Positions 14,261 to 16,348 of a stretch of DNA of 16,348 nucleotides are shown piece by piece. The notes under the pieces were generated by a model that did no database searches, was not told the origin of the DNA, and saw only the letters and a program-made list of their open reading frames with translations. The DNA lies in the NCBI GenBank assembly GCA_002329665.1, contig DCTV01000009.1, forward strand, positions 853 through 17,200, read 5' to 3'. A program made the position numbers and the translations under genes. Positions within the stretch are counted from its first letter, which is position 1. Every line of letters begins with the position of its first letter. The stretch comes from Christensenella sp. UBA1431. GTDB lineage: Bacteria; Bacillota; Clostridia; Christensenellales; UBA1431.

Positions 14261-16348
14261 CTAGAACAGGCTCAGCTGGTCGCTCTGGGGCAAGGCGCTG
14301 AAGCACCCGTGGGCCCTGAGCGTCTCGACGACTGCCCGGCTGACGCGCGCGCGCGATTGCAGGTCCTCCACCGAGCGGAACGGCCGGACGTCCCTGGCGG
14401 CCTGCAGGCTCCTCGCGGCGTTTTCCCCGACGCCCGGCAGCGCGGAAAACGGCGGGCGTATGGCCCCGTCCTCGATCAAAAACCGCGTGGCGTCCGATCT
14501 TTCCATGTCGACCGGGACGAGGGCGATCCCGCGAAGGTTCATCTCGAGCACGATCTCGAGGATGGTCAGCACCTTCTGTTCGCGCCTGTTGGCGGCGGCG
14601 CGCTTTTTGTATTCCGCGACCAGCCCCGCGATGTGTCCGGCGGGACCGAGCATCAGCGTGGCGTCGAACTCGCCGGCGCGCACGGAAAAATACGCTGCGT
14701 AGAACGCGATCGGGTGGCGCACCTTGTAGTAGGCGATCCTGAAGGCCATCATCACGTACGCCGCCGCGTGCGCCTTGGGGAACATGTATCTGATCTTCCG
14801 GCACGATTCGATGAACCAGCCGGGCACGCCGCAGGCGGCCATCGCCTTTTGCATCTCCCTGGTCAGGCCCTTCCCCTTGCGCACGGACTCCATGATCTCA
14901 AACGCCGTCTTTGCGTCCATGCCCGTCTGCATGAGCTGGTTCATGATGTCGTCGCGGGTGCAAAGGGCTTCTGAAAGGGTGATCGTCCCCTGCCGTATCA
15001 GCTCGCGCGCGTTCCCGACCCAGAGGTTCTCCCCGTGGGAAAGGCCGCTGATGCGCACCAGCTCCGCCATCGTGGTCGGCCGCGTCTCCTCGAGGATCCG
15101 GCGCACAAACCGCGTGCCGAACTCGGGGACGCCCAGCGTCCCTACCGTGCAGCCGATGTCCTCGGCATGGATTTTGAGAGGCTCCACGTCCGAAAAGATG
15201 CGCATGGTCGCCTCATCGTCCATCCTTATGGAACGCGGGTCGACCCCTGTTATGCCTTCGAGCATGCGCAGCATCGTCGGGTCGTCGTGCCCGAGCATGT
15301 CCAGCTTCACGAGGTTGTCGTGCAGGCAGTTGAAGTCGAAATGCGTGGTCACGATGTCCGTGTCCCTCGCGTCGGCCGGATGCTGGAGCGGCGTAAAATC
15401 GAGTATGTCCTTGTCGCGGGGCACGATCATGATGCCGCCGGGATGCTGGCCCGTCGTGCGCTTCACGCCGATGCAGCCCTTAGCGAGCCGGCGGATCTCC
15501 GCCCCCGACGGCACGAGGCCCTTCTGTTCGCAGTACGCCCGCGCGAACTCCTCGGCGATCCGTTCGCCTATCGTGCTGATCGTGCCCGCCCGGAACACGC
15601 TGTCCTTCCCGAACAGGTCCTCGATGTGCCGGTGCGCGGCCGCCTGGTACTCCCCGGAAAAGTTGAGGTCGATGTCCGGGACCTTGTTGCCCGCAAACCC
15701 CATGAACACCTCGAACGGGATGTCGTACCCGTCCTTTTTGAGCGGCGCGCCGCAGGCCGGGCAATCCCTGTCGGGCATGTCGCTGCCCACGCCGTAGCGG
15801 GACCTGTCCACGCCGAAATCCGAGAACCTGCACTCGGGGCACACGTAATGCGGCGGGAGCGGGTTGACCTCGGTGATGCCCAGCATCGTCGCCACCAGCG
15901 AGGACCCGACCGAGCCGCGCGAACCGACCAGATACCCGTCGGCGTGCGACTGCCGCACCATCTTCTGCGCGATCGAGTAGAGCACGGCGTACCCGTGCGT
16001 TATGATGGATCCAAGCTCCTTTTCCAGGCGGTTTTCGATAATCTCGGGCAGCGGGTCGCCGTACACGGCGCGCGCACGGGCATACGCGCTTTGGCGTATC
16101 TCCTGGTCCACGCCGTCTATCTTGGGGGCATAGAACCCTTCGCGCGGGAAGGGCGTAACGCCCTGCTCAACGGCCGCCAGCACCCGCTCGGGGCCTTTAA
16201 CCACCACATCCAAGGCCGTTTCCTCCCCCAGATAAGCGAATTCCTCGAGCATCTCGCCCGTGGTCTTGAGATACATCCCCGGCTGGCTGTCCGAGTCCAG
16301 CTTCTGCGCGTGCAGGAGTATCTTCCGGTATATCCCGTCCTCCGGGTT
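14261..16348 (-). CDS. polC: DNA polymerase III PolC-type alpha subunit, C-terminal half (5' part outside window)
   Basis: The last 695 codons of a frame open to the right edge, about half of a typical PolC of about 1,430 residues. Seen in order are GSRGSVGSSLVATMLGITEV, a zinc-binding CPECRFSDFG...CPACGAPL segment characteristic of PolC, the palm aspartates in VPDIDLNFSGEYQ, and KLDMLGHDDPTMLRML. Later come ENLWVGNARELI and MFPKAHAAAYVMMAFRIAYYK, and a helix-hairpin-helix region with LPGVGENAARSLQ. The protein ends in QLSLF, a consensus sliding-clamp binding motif. PolC is the replicative polymerase of Bacillota. The exonuclease domain would lie outside the window. The TAG at 14261-14263 is followed by the 244-base gap before rimP, so polC is probably in a separate transcript. 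Confidence 0.97.
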   Translation of the reverse strand, partial: NPEDGIYRKILLHAQKLDSDSQPGMYLKTTGEMLEEFAYLGEETALDVVVKGPERVLAAVEQGVTPFPREGFYAPKIDGVDQEIRQSAYARARAVYGDPLPEIIENRLEKELGSIITHGYAVLYSIAQKMVRQSHADGYLVGSRGSVGSSLVATMLGITEVNPLPPHYVCPECRFSDFGVDRSRYGVGSDMPDRDCPACGAPLKKDGYDIPFEVFMGFAGNKVPDIDLNFSGEYQAAAHRHIEDLFGKDSVFRAGTISTIGERIAEEFARAYCEQKGLVPSGAEIRRLAKGCIGVKRTTGQHPGGIMIVPRDKDILDFTPLQHPADARDTDIVTTHFDFNCLHDNLVKLDMLGHDDPTMLRMLEGITGVDPRSIRMDDEATMRIFSDVEPLKIHAEDIGCTVGTLGVPEFGTRFVRRILEETRPTTMAELVRISGLSHGENLWVGNARELIRQGTITLSEALCTRDDIMNQLMQTGMDAKTAFEIMESVRKGKGLTREMQKAMAACGVPGWFIESCRKIRYMFPKAHAAAYVMMAFRIAYYKVRHPIAFYAAYFSVRAGEFDATLMLGPAGHIAGLVAEYKKRAAANRREQKVLTILEIVLEMNLRGIALVPVDMERSDATRFLIEDGAIRPPFSALPGVGENAARSLQAARDVRPFRSVEDLQSRARVSRAVVETLRAHGCFSALPQSDQLSLF

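Noticed and set aside
1..16348. CRISPR arrays, tRNA/rRNA genes, insertion sequences, phage or defence genes
   Set aside because: Looked for on both strands; no repeat-spacer pattern, cloverleaf, transposase or phage motif was seen. The window is conserved core genome.

Overview
The window is a housekeeping block from a GC-rich member of the Bacillota, most likely Clostridia. Two things point there. The DNA polymerase is PolC-type, and the gene order, read on the minus strand from right to left, is the familiar Bacillus/Clostridium series: polC, rimP, nusA, ylxR (rnpM), ylxQ, infB, rbfA, a DHH-family gene (nrnA), truB, ribF, rpsO, pnp, a ylxY-like polysaccharide-deacetylase homologue, an M16 peptidase (mlpA type), a dimeric-type dUTPase, and an ftsK/spoIIIE-type translocase. 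Compared with Bacillus subtilis, ylxP is absent, nrnA sits between rbfA and truB, and the dUTPase gene lies where the ymxH/spoVF/dap genes lead to the translocase. All 16 genes recognised are on the minus strand. The two end genes (polC at the right, the translocase at the left) are cut by the window edges.

Right part (16348-9000): the C-terminal half of polC ends at 14261. A 244-base gap follows with a good extended -10 promoter and a nested-stem leader RNA in front of rimP. From rimP to ribF the genes are tightly packed, with ATGA-type or longer overlaps or gaps of about 6-25 bases. This is a translation/transcription unit: ribosome maturation (rimP, rbfA), transcription elongation/termination (nusA), RNase P/nucleoid-associated RNA-binding proteins (ylxR, ylxQ), and initiation factor IF2 (infB).

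Middle part (9016-3466): nrnA (nanoRNA/pAp hydrolysis), truB (tRNA pseudouridine 55), ribF (FMN/FAD synthesis), rpsO (S15) and pnp (PNPase). rpsO and pnp each have their own candidate promoter and a structured leader, a usual arrangement for these autoregulated genes. A terminator-like hairpin lies after rpsO and a stronger one after pnp.

Left part (3465-1): four looser genes with their own signals. They are a membrane-anchored deacetylase homologue that appears to have lost all its catalytic motifs, an M16 zinc peptidase with its own extended -10 promoter, a dUTPase, and the start of the FtsK/SpoIIIE translocase. The translocase promoter has a perfect inverted repeat filling its spacer.

I see no mobile elements, tRNA or rRNA genes, CRISPR arrays or phage genes. 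The points of interest are regulatory: leader RNAs, promoter-embedded palindromes, the apparent pseudoenzyme, and several start-codon reassignments.
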